Assembly (NCBI GenBank): GCA_036166735.1
Contig: JAYZHG010000042.1
Span: forward strand, 1-37,929
Source: JAPYTU01 sp036166735
GTDB taxonomy: Bacteria; Bacteroidota; Bacteroidia; Cytophagales; MED-G16
Reading direction: 5' to 3'
DNA length: 37,929 nucleotides
Shown: positions 8,061-18,000 of the stretch, piece after piece
How the letters are laid out: every line of letters begins with the position of its first letter
Numbering within the stretch: the stretch's first letter is position 1
Notes under the pieces: generated by a model
The model's input: only the letters and a program-made list of their open reading frames with translations
Databases searched by the model: none
What the model was told of the DNA's origin: nothing
Position numbers and translations under genes: made by a program

Positions 8061-8085
8061 CAGGCTTATTGGCCTGCATTTTTAT
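8059..8085 (+). terminator. Rho-independent terminator after tuf
   Basis: Inverted repeat TGCAGGC (8059-8065) / GCCTGCA (8072-8078), a 7-bp stem with five G-C pairs and loop TTATTG, followed by TTTTTATT. It stands 71 bases after the tuf stop and 11 bases before tRNA-Trp. It is the most G/C-rich intergenic hairpin in the window. Confidence 0.75.
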
Positions 8086-8088
8086 TAA

Positions 8089-8161
8089 ACGGGTGTAGCT
8101 CAATTGGTAGAGTAGCGGTCTCCAAAACCGTTGGTTGGGAGTTCGAGTCTCTCCACCCGTG
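8089..8161 (+). tRNA. tRNA-Trp (anticodon CCA)
   Basis: 73 bases with acceptor arms ACGGGTG (8089-8095) and CACCCGT (8154-8160) and discriminator G, the usual identity base for tRNA-Trp. The anticodon stem GCGGT/ACCGT (one G-U pair) has loop CTCCAAA with anticodon CCA at 8122-8124. The 3' CCA is not encoded. It is placed 23 bases before secE, so processing of its 3' end would also define the secE leader. Confidence 0.97.
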
Positions 8162-8184
8162 CTAGGAGCCTTAATATTTTTGAT

Positions 8185-8376
8185 ATGTTTAAGTTGATTA
8201 ATTATATAACAGAGTCCTATCAAGAAATGGTAAATAAAGTTACCTGGCCAAGTTATAATAGCCTTCAAAATAGTTCTGTATTAGTACTTGTTGCATCATT
8301 AATCTTTGCTATGTTCATAGGAGTAATTGATTTGGGATTTGAAAATGCCATGTCATTATTTTATGAAACTTTTTAA
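8185..8376 (+). CDS. secE: Preprotein translocase subunit SecE
   Basis: 63 residues from ATG at 8185. The reading frame is open further upstream, but that part lies in tRNA-Trp, so this ATG is chosen. The amphipathic N-terminus ends in the SecE signature KVTWPS (18-23), followed by one membrane segment (about 30-51). This is the short single-helix SecE found in most bacteria. SecE clamps the two halves of SecY, whose gene is at 31855. An AGGAG at 8164-8168 is 16 bases from the start, too far for a normal ribosome binding site. Confidence 0.94.
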   Translation: MFKLINYITESYQEMVNKVTWPSYNSLQNSSVLVLVASLIFAMFIGVIDLGFENAMSLFYETF

Positions 8377-8390
8377 TAATTATTGTTAAT

Positions 8391-8942
8391 ATGGCTTTAA
8401 ATTGGTATGTAATTCGTGCAATAAGTGGTAAGGAAAATAAGATTAAAACTTATTTAGAAAAAGAAATTACAAGAAATTCATTAGAGAAATTTATTCCAGA
8501 GGTAATGATTCCTTATGAAAAGGTTTATGTAATGAGGAATGGAAAAAAACAAATTAAAGAAAGAAATTATTTTCCAGGATATGTCCTTGTTTCTGCTGAC
8601 TTTTCACATGGAGAAGTTCAACATGTAATTAAAAAAGTACCTGGTGTTATAGGTTTTTTAGGTTCTGGAGCTGGCCCATCAAGGGTACCAATTCCTTTAA
8701 GGGAGCCTGAAATCAATAGAATTTTTGGAAAATTTGATGAATCTAATGTTGAAGATGAAATTATGTTATCTCCATTTGTTGTAGGAGAAGATGTAAAGGT
8801 AATGGATGGTCCTTTTAATGGATTTACTGGATCTATATCTCAAATTTTTGAAGATAAGAAAAAATTAAATGTAACTGTTAAAATTTTTGGTAGAAGTACC
8901 CCTGTTGAATTAAATTATTTTCAAGTAGAAAAATCTAATTAA
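8391..8942 (+). CDS. nusG: Transcription termination/antitermination factor NusG
   Basis: 183 residues. The NGN domain starts WYVIRAISGKE and contains NYFPGYVLV (59-67); a KOW motif (about 134-147, VKVMDGPFNGFTG) forms the C-terminal domain. NusG binds the beta' clamp helices of RNA polymerase and links it to Rho or to ribosomal protein S10. It follows secE by 14 bases and precedes rplK by 3, the order conserved in nearly all bacteria. Confidence 0.98.
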   Translation: MALNWYVIRAISGKENKIKTYLEKEITRNSLEKFIPEVMIPYEKVYVMRNGKKQIKERNYFPGYVLVSADFSHGEVQHVIKKVPGVIGFLGSGAGPSRVPIPLREPEINRIFGKFDESNVEDEIMLSPFVVGEDVKVMDGPFNGFTGSISQIFEDKKKLNVTVKIFGRSTPVELNYFQVEKSN

Positions 8943-8945
8943 ATA

Positions 8946-9392
8946 ATGGCAAAACGAGTTGATGGATATTTAAAATTACAAGTAAGAGGGGGCCAGGCAA
9001 ATCCTGCTCCACCTGTTGGACCAGCTTTAGGAAGTAAGGGATTGAATATAATGGATTTTTGTAATCAATTTAATACTAGAACTGAAAATAGAAAAGGTCA
9101 GGTGTTACCTGTAGTAATTACTATATATAAAGATAAATCATTTGATTTTGTTATAAAAACTCCACCTGCTGCTGTTTTAATATTACAAGCAGCTAATAAA
9201 AAGAAAGGTTCAGATCAGCCAAATCTTGTGAAAGTTGGTTCTATTACATGGAATCAAGTTAAAGATATTGCTGAAACTAAAATGAAAGATTTAAATGCTT
9301 TTAAAGTTGGCTCTGCTATGAAAATGATTGCTGGAACTGCTAGAAGTATGGGTGTTAAAGTAAAAGGAGTTTTTCCAGAAAATTTGAATTAA
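8946..9392 (+). CDS. rplK: 50S ribosomal protein L11
   Basis: 148 residues. The start (YLKLQVRGGQANPAPPVGPALG) holds the flexible N-terminal domain with the proline-rich switch, and the rRNA-binding C-terminal domain ends in GTARSMGVKVKG. L11 binds the GTPase-associated centre of 23S rRNA and is needed for stringent-factor activation. Its stop codon is immediately followed by the ATG of rplA with no gap. Confidence 0.98.
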   Translation: MAKRVDGYLKLQVRGGQANPAPPVGPALGSKGLNIMDFCNQFNTRTENRKGQVLPVVITIYKDKSFDFVIKTPPAAVLILQAANKKKGSDQPNLVKVGSITWNQVKDIAETKMKDLNAFKVGSAMKMIAGTARSMGVKVKGVFPENLN

Positions 9393-10088
9393 ATGCCAAG
9401 AATTACAAAAAATAAAAAATTAATGTTAGAAAAGTATGATCCTCAAAAATCATATTCTTTGGAAGAAGCTTCTAAAATAATTAAGGATATTTCTTTAACT
9501 AAATTTGATGCCTCTGTTGATATAGATGTAAGGCTTGGAGTAGATCCTAAAAAAGCCGATCAAATGGTTAGAGGTGCTGTTTCTCTTCCACATGGAACAG
9601 GAAAAAATATAACCGTTCTTGCTTTGTGTACACCAGAAAAGGAAGATGAAGCAAAAAAATCAGGTGCTGATTATATAGGATTAGATAAATTTATAAAAAA
9701 GATTGAAGCTGGATGGACCGATGTTGATGTTATTATTACGATGCCAGCTCTTATGGCTAAATTGGGTAAGCTCGGAAAGGTACTTGGGCCTAGAGGTTTA
9801 ATGCCAAATCCTAAATCTGGAACAGTTACTAATGAGATAGGTAAAGCAATAAAAGATGTAAAAGCAGGTAAAATTGATTTTAAGGTCGATAAGTTTGGTA
9901 TAATTCATACTTCTATTGGGAAGGTTTCATTTGATTCAAAAATGATTAATGAAAATGCTCTTGAATTATTGAATTTTATTCAAAAATTAAAGCCATCATC
10001 TGCAAAAGGTATTTATGTTAAAAGTGTTAGTTTATCTAGTACAATGAGCAGTTCGATAAAAATTGACAGTTCGGTATTAATTGATTAA
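9393..10088 (+). CDS. rplA: 50S ribosomal protein L1
   Basis: 231 residues with the L1 signature VDVIITMPALMAKLGKLGK and GPRGLMPNPKSGTVT in domain II. L1 forms the mobile L1 stalk and in many bacteria represses its own operon by binding the mRNA near rplK. It abuts rplK directly, and only one base separates its stop from rplJ, consistent with tight co-expression. Confidence 0.98.
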   Translation: MPRITKNKKLMLEKYDPQKSYSLEEASKIIKDISLTKFDASVDIDVRLGVDPKKADQMVRGAVSLPHGTGKNITVLALCTPEKEDEAKKSGADYIGLDKFIKKIEAGWTDVDVIITMPALMAKLGKLGKVLGPRGLMPNPKSGTVTNEIGKAIKDVKAGKIDFKVDKFGIIHTSIGKVSFDSKMINENALELLNFIQKLKPSSAKGIYVKSVSLSSTMSSSIKIDSSVLID

Positions 10089-10089
10089 T

Positions 10090-10626
10090 ATGAAAAAAGA
10101 AAATAAAATAGAAGTTGTAAAAGATTTAACTAATAAGTTCAAGGAGAATAATATTTTTTATTTGCTTGATGCTTCTGGTTTAACTGTTTCTCAAGTCAAT
10201 TCTTTTAGAGAAAAATGTTTTAAAAGAGATATTGAGTATAAAGTTGTTAAAAATACTTTTATTAAAAAAGCTCTTGAAAATCAAGATGTTGATTATTCTG
10301 AAATATTGAATAGCGATAGTTTGAAAGGTTTTTCAGGATTGTTATTCACAAATCTAAGTCCGAGTAGTCCAGCAAAAGCATTAAAAGATTTTCGTAAATC
10401 TTTAGATGCTGATCATCCTTCACTTAAAGCAGCAGCTATTGATTCGGATTTTTTTATTGGTGATGATCATCTTGATTCGCTCTCTAAGTTAAAGAGTAAG
10501 AATGAGATTATTGGTGATATAATTTTATTGTTGCAATCACCAGCTAAAAATATTATTTCATTACTGAAAAGTTCTGAAAATAAAATATCAGGTGTCTTAA
10601 AAGCACTTGAAAATAAACAAGATTAG
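10090..10626 (+). CDS. rplJ: 50S ribosomal protein L10
   Basis: 178 residues from ATG at 10090. An in-frame TTG at 10081 would overlap rplA and add MIN, so the ATG is preferred. The N-terminal domain has FYLLDASGLTVSQVNSFR and YKVVKNTFIKKAL; the C-terminal helix NIISLLKSSENKISGVLKAL is the site where L7/L12 dimers attach. It ends with TAG, unlike most genes here, which use TAA. With only one base after rplA there is no intergenic room for a separate L10 leader element. Confidence 0.96.
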   Translation: MKKENKIEVVKDLTNKFKENNIFYLLDASGLTVSQVNSFREKCFKRDIEYKVVKNTFIKKALENQDVDYSEILNSDSLKGFSGLLFTNLSPSSPAKALKDFRKSLDADHPSLKAAAIDSDFFIGDDHLDSLSKLKSKNEIIGDIILLLQSPAKNIISLLKSSENKISGVLKALENKQD

Positions 10627-10652
10627 TGTATAAACTTTAAATTAAATTAAAA

Positions 10653-11033
10653 ATGGCAGATATAAAATCAATAGCTGATCAACTCGTGAACTTAACTGTA
10701 AAGGATGTTAGCGAATTGGCAAATATTTTGAAAGATGAGTATGGCATCGAACCTGCAGCAGCAACAGTTGTTTCAACAGCAGCAGCTGGTGGAGGAGCTG
10801 GTGGAGAAGTCGCTGAAGAAAAAACGAACTTTGATATAGTTCTTAAATCAGCTGGTGCTTCTAAACTAGGAGTTGTTAAACTTGTAAAAGAATTGACGGG
10901 TCTAGGCTTGAAAGATGCTAAAGATATGGTTGATGGTGCTCCAAAAGCAATAAAAGAAGGAGTTGCTAAAGACGAAGCAGAGGCAGCTAAAAAACGATTA
11001 GAAGAAGCTGGTGCTGAAGTAGAGTTGAAGTAA
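10653..11033 (+). CDS. rplL: 50S ribosomal protein L7/L12
   Basis: 126 residues. The N-terminal dimerisation helix is followed by an Ala/Gly hinge (about 35-51) and the C-terminal domain with KLGVVKLVKELTGLGLKDAK, which recruits the translational GTPases EF-Tu and EF-G. It stands 26 bases after rplJ and 82 before rpoB, with a hairpin in the second gap that may lower transcription into rpoBC relative to this multi-copy protein. Confidence 0.98.
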   Translation: MADIKSIADQLVNLTVKDVSELANILKDEYGIEPAAATVVSTAAAGGGAGGEVAEEKTNFDIVLKSAGASKLGVVKLVKELTGLGLKDAKDMVDGAPKAIKEGVAKDEAEAAKKRLEEAGAEVELK

Positions 11034-11055
11034 TTATATATTCAACTTTTTTATT

Positions 11056-11093
11056 AATCCTATTAAATATCATTATAGGATTGTAACTTTTTT
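11056..11093 (+). terminator. Weak hairpin/attenuator between rplL and rpoB
   Basis: Perfect inverted repeat AATCCTAT (11056-11063) / ATAGGATT (11075-11082) with an 11-base loop, then six T at 11088-11093. The stem has only two G-C pairs and the T-run starts five bases after it, so partial termination or RNA processing is more likely than a full stop. E. coli has an attenuator at the same place in its rplL-rpoB gap. Confidence 0.5.
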
Positions 11094-11115
11094 ATAACCA
11101 TTAAATATTAAAAAA

Positions 11116-14100
11116 TTGAGTATAACATCGACAAGAACAGATTTTTCAAAACTTAAAAACATAATTGACTATCCAGATTTTTTGGATGTTCAATTGCAAT
11201 CATATAAAGATTTTTTTCAATTAGAAACTCCTCCAGAGAAAAGAGATAATGAAGGTTTATTTAAGGTCTTTAAAGAAAATTTTCCTATTTCTGATTCGAG
11301 AGATAATTTCATTCTTGAATTTATTGATTACACAGTAGATCCTCCTAAATATACAGTTAATGAATGTATTGATAGAGGATTAACCTATTCTTTGCCTTTA
11401 AAAGCTAAGTTGAGACTTCAGTGTAATGATGAAGATAACGATGATTTTGAAACAATAGAGCAGGAAGTATTTTTAGGAAATATTCCTTATATGACTCGTA
11501 AAGGTTCATTTGTAATTAATGGAGCAGAAAGAGTTATTGTATCTCAATTGCATAGATCTCCAGGTGTTTTCTTTGCTCAAAGTAAACACACAAATGGCAC
11601 ACCATTATATTCTGCTAGAATTATACCATTTAGAGGTTCATGGATTGAATTTGCTACTGATGTTAATAATGTAATGTATGCATACATTGACCGTAAGAAA
11701 AAGTTTCCTATAACTACATTACTTCGTGCAATAGGCTATGGATCAGATAAAGATATTTTAGATATTTTTAAATTATCAGAAGAGGTTGAAGCTAATAAAA
11801 AATCTCTTAAAAAAGTTCTTGGTAGAAAATTAGCAGCAAGAGTGCTTAAAACTTGGGTTGAAGATTTTGTTGATGAAGATACTGGTGAAGTTATTTCTGT
11901 TGACAGGAATGAATTAATTCTTGATAGAGATCATGAATTAACAGAAGAAGATATTGAAGTTATTATTGCTTGTGAAGCTCCATATATAACTATTCATAGG
12001 GAGGATATTAATTCTGGGGAGTTTGCTATTATTTATAATACATTAAAAAAAGATGTTTCTAATTCTGAGAAAGAAGCTTTGGAGGAAATATACAGACAAC
12101 TTAGAAATACTGAAGCCCCAGATGAACAAACTGCTAGGGATATAATTCAAAATTTATTTTTTAGTGAGAAAAGATATGATTTAGGAGAAGTAGGAAGGTA
12201 CAGAATAAATAAAAAATTAGATCTTAATACTGATCATAATGTTAGAGTACTTACTAATGAAGATATTCTTCTTATTGTAAAATATTTAATTACTCTCATA
12301 AATGCTAAAACTGTTGTTGATGATATTGACCATTTGAGTAATAGAAGAGTTAGAACTGTTGGAGAACAGTTATATTCTCAGTTTGGAGTAGGTTTGGCTC
12401 GTATGTCTAGAACTATAAAGGAAAGGATGAATGTTAGAGATAATGAAGACTTTAAGCCAGTAGATTTAATTAACGCTAGAACATTAACTTCTGTTATAAA
12501 TTCATTTTTTGGTACTAATCAATTGTCTCAGTTTATGGATCAGACTAATCCACTTGCAGAGATAACTCATAAAAGAAGAATGTCTGCATTAGGGCCTGGT
12601 GGTTTATCTAGAGAAAGAGCAGGTTTTGAGGTTCGAGATGTACACTATACTCATTATGGTAGATTATGTACAATTGAAACTCCTGAAGGTCCAAATATAG
12701 GCCTTATATCATCTTTATGTGTTCATGCTAAAGTTAACAGCATGGGATTTATTGAAACTCCTTACAGAGATGTATCAGGTGGTAAAGTTGATCTTTCAGG
12801 TAAAGTTAATTATTTAACTGCAGAGGATGAAGATGATTCATATATTGCGCAAGCTAACGTTCCATTAAAGACAAATGGTACATTTAAAAATAAGACTGTT
12901 AAAGCAAGATTTGAAGGAGATTTTCCTTTAGCAAAAAATACTGAGTTAAAATATATGGATGTTGCACCAAATCAAATAGTTTCTGTTGCAGCATCATTAA
13001 TCCCATTTTTAGAGCACGATGATGCAAATAGGGCTCTTATGGGATCTAATATGATGAGGCAAGCTGTTCCTCTAATGCAACCAGAATCTCCAATTGTTGG
13101 AACTGGTATGGAATCTAGAGTAGCGAAAGATTCTAGATCTACAATAGTTGCTGAAGGAAAAGGTAAAGTAATTTATGTTGACGCAACTAAAATTGAAATT
13201 AATTATGAATTAAATAAAGACCAAAAATTAGTTTCTTTTGATGAAAATTCTAAAACATATGAATTAATAAAATTTAGAAGAACAAATCAGGATACATGTG
13301 TTAATCTTATTCCAATAGTTAAAATTGGAGATCAAGTTAAGAAAGGACAAGTTATTTGCGAGGGATTTGGAACACAGAATGGAGAATTAGCACTAGGTAG
13401 AAATCTTAAAGTTGCTTTTATGCCATGGCAGGGGTATAATTTTGAGGATGCTATTGTTATTTCTGAAAAAGTAGTTAAAGAAGATATTTTTACTTCTCTC
13501 CATATTGTAGAATATAAGTTAGAAGTTAGAGATACTAAAAGGGGTGAAGAAGAATTTACTTTTGAAATTCCTAATGTTAGTGATGAAGCAATAAAAGATT
13601 TAGATGAAAATGGAATTGTGAGAGTAGGCGCAAAAGTTAAAGAAGGAGATATTTTGATTGGTAAAATAACTCCTAAGGGAGAAAGTGATCCTACACCTGA
13701 AGAAAGATTATTGAGAGCTATATTTGGTGATAAAGCTGGTGATGTTAAGGATGCCTCATTAAAAGCACCTCCATCACTTGATGGTGTGGTCGTTGACAGT
13801 AAATTATTTACTAGACAAAAAAGAGATAAGGATTCAAAGAAAATTGCAAAACAACAGATTGAAGTTTTAAAAAGCCAATATAGTAAATCATTAATTGATC
13901 TTAAATCTAGACTTATTGAGAAATTTGAAACTTTATTAAACAATAAGGTGACATCAGGTGTAAAACATAAATATGGAGATGAAATAATTAAAAAAGGTGT
14001 CAAATTTTCTAAAAAAGTAATTGTTGATAAACTTTTCCCTTTAAAAAATGTCTATTATGATCTTAATAGTCTTAATGTTCCTGAAGAATCAAGTTTAATT

Positions 14101-14982
14101 CAAGATGTTTTACTTGAAGATTGGACTGAGGATTCAAAACTAAATAATTTAATTGCTATAGCTGTTAAAAATTATGTGGTAAAAAGAAATAGTTTAGCTT
14201 CTAGCTTTAAAAAAGATAAATTTTCTTTAGAGGTAGGTGATGAACTTGCTCCAGGAATAGTGCAAATGGCTAAAGTATATGTAGCTAAAAAGAGAAAATT
14301 AAAAGTTGGAGATAAAATGGCTGGTAGACACGGAAATAAAGGTGTTGTTGCTAAAATAGTTAAAGAAGAAGATATGCCATTTTTAGAAGATGGGTCTACT
14401 GTTGATATAGTTTTAAATCCTCTTGGTGTTCCTTCTAGAATGAATATAGGTCAGCTATATGAGACTGCTTTAGGTTGGGCTGGTTTAAAATTAAATAAAA
14501 AATATAGAACTCCAATTTTTGATGGTGCAACTATTGAAGAGTTAACTAAGGAAATGAAAGATGCTAAGCTTCCTGCATTTGGAAGGACTTATTTATATGA
14601 TGGTTTTTCTGGAAAAAGATTTGATCAACAAGTAACAGTTGGAGTTATTTATATGTTAAAATTGGGTCATCTTGTTGATGATAAAATGCATTCTAGATCT
14701 ATTGGACCTTATTCTTTGATTACTCAACAACCTTTGGGAGGTAAAGCACAGTTTGGTGGACAGAGATTTGGAGAGATGGAAGTGTGGGCATTAGAAGCTT
14801 TTGGTGCATCTCATATTTTGCAAGAGATTTTAACTATAAAATCTGATGATATTATTGGAAGAGCTAAAGCTTATGAAGCTATAGTAAAAGGTGATAACAT
14901 GCAAACTCCAGGAATTCCTGAATCATTTAATGTATTGATTCATGAGCTTAGGGGTTTAGCTTTAGAAATAACAATGAAATAA
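11116..14982 (+). CDS. rpoB: DNA-directed RNA polymerase subunit beta
   Basis: 1288 residues. No ATG lies near the conserved N-terminus (IIDYPDFLDVQLQSYKDFFQLE), so the TTG at 11116 is taken as the start. The rifampicin region is intact: LSQFMD with Asp475, THKRRMSALG with His485 and Ser490 (E. coli 516, 526, 531), so a rifampicin-sensitive enzyme is expected. VGDKMAGRHGNKGVV and the C-terminal GGKAQFGGQRFGEMEVWALEA core are present. It forms the catalytic centre with beta'. Eighteen bases separate it from rpoC. Confidence 0.97.
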   Translation: MSITSTRTDFSKLKNIIDYPDFLDVQLQSYKDFFQLETPPEKRDNEGLFKVFKENFPISDSRDNFILEFIDYTVDPPKYTVNECIDRGLTYSLPLKAKLRLQCNDEDNDDFETIEQEVFLGNIPYMTRKGSFVINGAERVIVSQLHRSPGVFFAQSKHTNGTPLYSARIIPFRGSWIEFATDVNNVMYAYIDRKKKFPITTLLRAIGYGSDKDILDIFKLSEEVEANKKSLKKVLGRKLAARVLKTWVEDFVDEDTGEVISVDRNELILDRDHELTEEDIEVIIACEAPYITIHREDINSGEFAIIYNTLKKDVSNSEKEALEEIYRQLRNTEAPDEQTARDIIQNLFFSEKRYDLGEVGRYRINKKLDLNTDHNVRVLTNEDILLIVKYLITLINAKTVVDDIDHLSNRRVRTVGEQLYSQFGVGLARMSRTIKERMNVRDNEDFKPVDLINARTLTSVINSFFGTNQLSQFMDQTNPLAEITHKRRMSALGPGGLSRERAGFEVRDVHYTHYGRLCTIETPEGPNIGLISSLCVHAKVNSMGFIETPYRDVSGGKVDLSGKVNYLTAEDEDDSYIAQANVPLKTNGTFKNKTVKARFEGDFPLAKNTELKYMDVAPNQIVSVAASLIPFLEHDDANRALMGSNMMRQAVPLMQPESPIVGTGMESRVAKDSRSTIVAEGKGKVIYVDATKIEINYELNKDQKLVSFDENSKTYELIKFRRTNQDTCVNLIPIVKIGDQVKKGQVICEGFGTQNGELALGRNLKVAFMPWQGYNFEDAIVISEKVVKEDIFTSLHIVEYKLEVRDTKRGEEEFTFEIPNVSDEAIKDLDENGIVRVGAKVKEGDILIGKITPKGESDPTPEERLLRAIFGDKAGDVKDASLKAPPSLDGVVVDSKLFTRQKRDKDSKKIAKQQIEVLKSQYSKSLIDLKSRLIEKFETLLNNKVTSGVKHKYGDEIIKKGVKFSKKVIVDKLFPLKNVYYDLNSLNVPEESSLIQDVLLEDWTEDSKLNNLIAIAVKNYVVKRNSLASSFKKDKFSLEVGDELAPGIVQMAKVYVAKKRKLKVGDKMAGRHGNKGVVAKIVKEEDMPFLEDGSTVDIVLNPLGVPSRMNIGQLYETALGWAGLKLNKKYRTPIFDGATIEELTKEMKDAKLPAFGRTYLYDGFSGKRFDQQVTVGVIYMLKLGHLVDDKMHSRSIGPYSLITQQPLGGKAQFGGQRFGEMEVWALEAFGASHILQEILTIKSDDIIGRAKAYEAIVKGDNMQTPGIPESFNVLIHELRGLALEITMK

Positions 14983-15000
14983 ACTATTTAATATATTTAT

Positions 15001-18000
15001 ATGATATCTAATAAAACAAACCAAGCAAGTGATTTTAATAAAATTATTGTTAGTCTAGCATCACCAGAATCGATACTAGCAAATTCTTTTGGAGAGGTTA
15101 CTGCTCCTGAAACTATTAATTACAGAACATTCAAACCAGAAATGGGTGGGCTTTTTTGTGAGAGAACTTTTGGTCCAGTCAAAGATTGGGAATGTCATTG
15201 TGGTAAATATAAAAGAATTAGATATAAGGGAATAATATGTGATAGATGTGGTGTTGAGGTAACTGAAAAAAAAGTTAGAAGGAAAAGAATGGGGCATATA
15301 GAATTAGTTGTTCCGGTTGCACATATATGGTATTTTAGGACACTTCCAAATAAAATTGGTTATATGTTAGGGATTCCAGCAAAAAAATTAAATCAGATAG
15401 TTTATTATGAGAGATATGTAGTGATAAATCCTGGTGTTAAGGAAGAAGATGGTTGTCAAAAAATGGATTTGCTCACAGAAGAAGAGTATTTAAATATTGT
15501 AGATTCTTTACCTAAAGAAAATTATTTATTAAGTAAAGATGATCCTAATAAATTTATAGCTAGAATGGGAGCTGCAGCTATAAGTGAGTTATTATCTCAA
15601 ATTGATTTAGATCAATTATCTGTGGATTTAAGATATAAGGCTGCTAATGAAACGTCTCAACAAAGAAAAGCAGAAGCTTTGAAAAGACTTAGAGTGATTG
15701 AATCATTTAGAGATTCAAGACAAAATATTGAAAATAGACCAGAATGGATGATTGTAAAAATGATTCCTGTTATACCACCTGAGCTTAGACCTCTGGTACC
15801 TTTAGATGGTGGAAGGTTTGCAACATCTGATTTGAATGATTTGTATAGAAGAGTTATTATAAGAAATAATAGATTAAAAAGATTGCTTGAAATTAAAGCT
15901 CCAGAAGTTATTCTTAGAAATGAAAAAAGAATGCTTCAAGAAGCTGTTGATTCTTTATTTGATAATTCAAGAAGAATTAATGCTGTAAGAGCCGATGGGA
16001 ATAGATCTTTAAAGTCTTTAACTGATATGTTAAAAGGTAAACAGGGTAGATTTAGACAAAATTTACTTGGTAAAAGAGTTGATTATTCTGGAAGATCAGT
16101 AATTGTTGTTGGTCCTAAATTAAAAATGCATGAATGTGGGCTTCCTAAAGATATGGCTGCAGAATTGTTTAAACCTTTTATAATTAGAAAATTAATTGAA
16201 AGGGGCATTGTGAAAACGGTAAAATCAGCAAAAAAATTAGTAGATACTAAGGAACCAGTAATTTGGGATATTTTAGAAAATGTGCTTGTTGGACATCCAG
16301 TTTTATTAAATAGAGCACCAACATTACATAGATTGGGTATTCAAGCTTTCCAACCTAAACTTATTGAAGGTAAGGCAATTGAATTACATCCTTTATCATG
16401 TACAGCGTTTAATGCTGATTTTGATGGAGATCAAATGGCTGTTCATGTTCCTTTGGGTCATGAAGCAATAATTGAAGCTTCACTTTTAATGCTTGGATCT
16501 AATAATATATTAAATCCTGCAAATGGATCACCTATAACTGTACCTTCTCAAGATATGGTTTTAGGTCTTTATTATGTTTCAAAAGGAAGAAAATCAACTA
16601 AAGAACACCCAATTAAAGGAGAAGATTATGTTTTTTCAACATCAAGAGAAGTTGTTATTTCTTTAAATGAAGGGAAAATAGATAAAAATTCTTTTATAAA
16701 ATTAAGAACACAACTTAGAAATGAAGATGGAAGCTTTACAATTAGTGTAATTGATACAGTTGCTGGTAGAGTTTTATTTAATGATCTAATTCCAGACGAA
16801 GTAGGTTATATAGATGAGTTATTAACAAAGAAAAAGCTTCAACAAATAATATCCATAGTTTATAAAATATGTGGAATGAAAAGGACAGCTGAATTTTTAG
16901 ATAATATTAAAGAATTGGGTTATCAAATGGCATATGAAGGAGGATTATCTATGGGTCTTGGTGATATTCAAATTCCTAAATCTAAAAAAGATTTGGTTGA
17001 TGATGCTAAAAAAGAAGTGAATTCTGTATGGGATAATTATTATATGGGTCTTATTACTGATAATGAAAGGTATAATCAGGTTATTGATATTTGGACTAGA
17101 GCTAATACTAAGTTAACAACAACTTTAATGACTCAGTTGGAAGATAATGAACAAGGATTCAATCCTATATATATGATGATGCATTCAGGTGCAAGAGGAT
17201 CAAGAGAGCAAATAAGACAGTTGGGTGGTATGAGAGGATTAATGGCTAAACCACAAAAAAATCTTTCTGGATCTGTGGGTGAAATTATTGAAAATCCTAT
17301 TCTTTCAAATTTTAAAGAAGGACTTGATGTTATTGAATATTTTATTTCTACTCATGGCGCAAGAAAAGGTCTTGCAGATACTGCACTTAAAACTGCTGAT
17401 GCTGGATATCTTACTAGAAGACTTGTTGACGTTGCTCAGGATGTTATTATAAATGAAAAAAATTGTGGTACTTTAAGAGGAGTTAGAATAAATGCCTTAA
17501 AAGATAATGAAGATATAGTTGAACCTCTTTCAGAAAGAATTCTTGGTAGAGTTACTGTACACGATGTATATGATCCAATAACTAATGAATTAATTATTAA
17601 ATCTGGAAAAGAGATTGATGAAGTAATTGCTCTTAAAATTGATCAAACTAGTATTCAAGAAGTTGAAATTAGATCAGTTTTAACTTGTGAAACTAAGAGA
17701 GGAGCATGTGCAAAGTGTTATGGTCGTAATTTAGCTAATGGAAAAATGGTTGGTGTTGGTGAAGCTGTAGGTGTGATTGCAGCTCAATCGATTGGAGAAC
17801 CCGGAACTCAATTAACTTTGAGAACTTTCCATGTTGGAGGAACAGCTTCAAATATTGCAGTAGATGCTAATATAAAATCAAAATTTGATGGAAAAGTTGA
17901 ATTTGATGGTATAAGATCCGTTTCTATAGTTGATAATAATAAAAATAAAGAAGAAGTTGTGATGGCTAGAAGTGGAGAAGTAAGAATTCTTAATTCGAAA

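Noticed and set aside
8164..8168. AGGAG upstream of secE as a Shine-Dalgarno site
   Set aside because: It is 16 bases from the ATG, beyond the working spacing, and no other gene here uses such a motif.
13332..14003. 223-codon open frame antisense to rpoB
   Set aside because: Its Ser/Leu/Ile/Phe-rich sequence is what the reverse of rpoB codons yields; no motif, no start context, and rpoB is intact.
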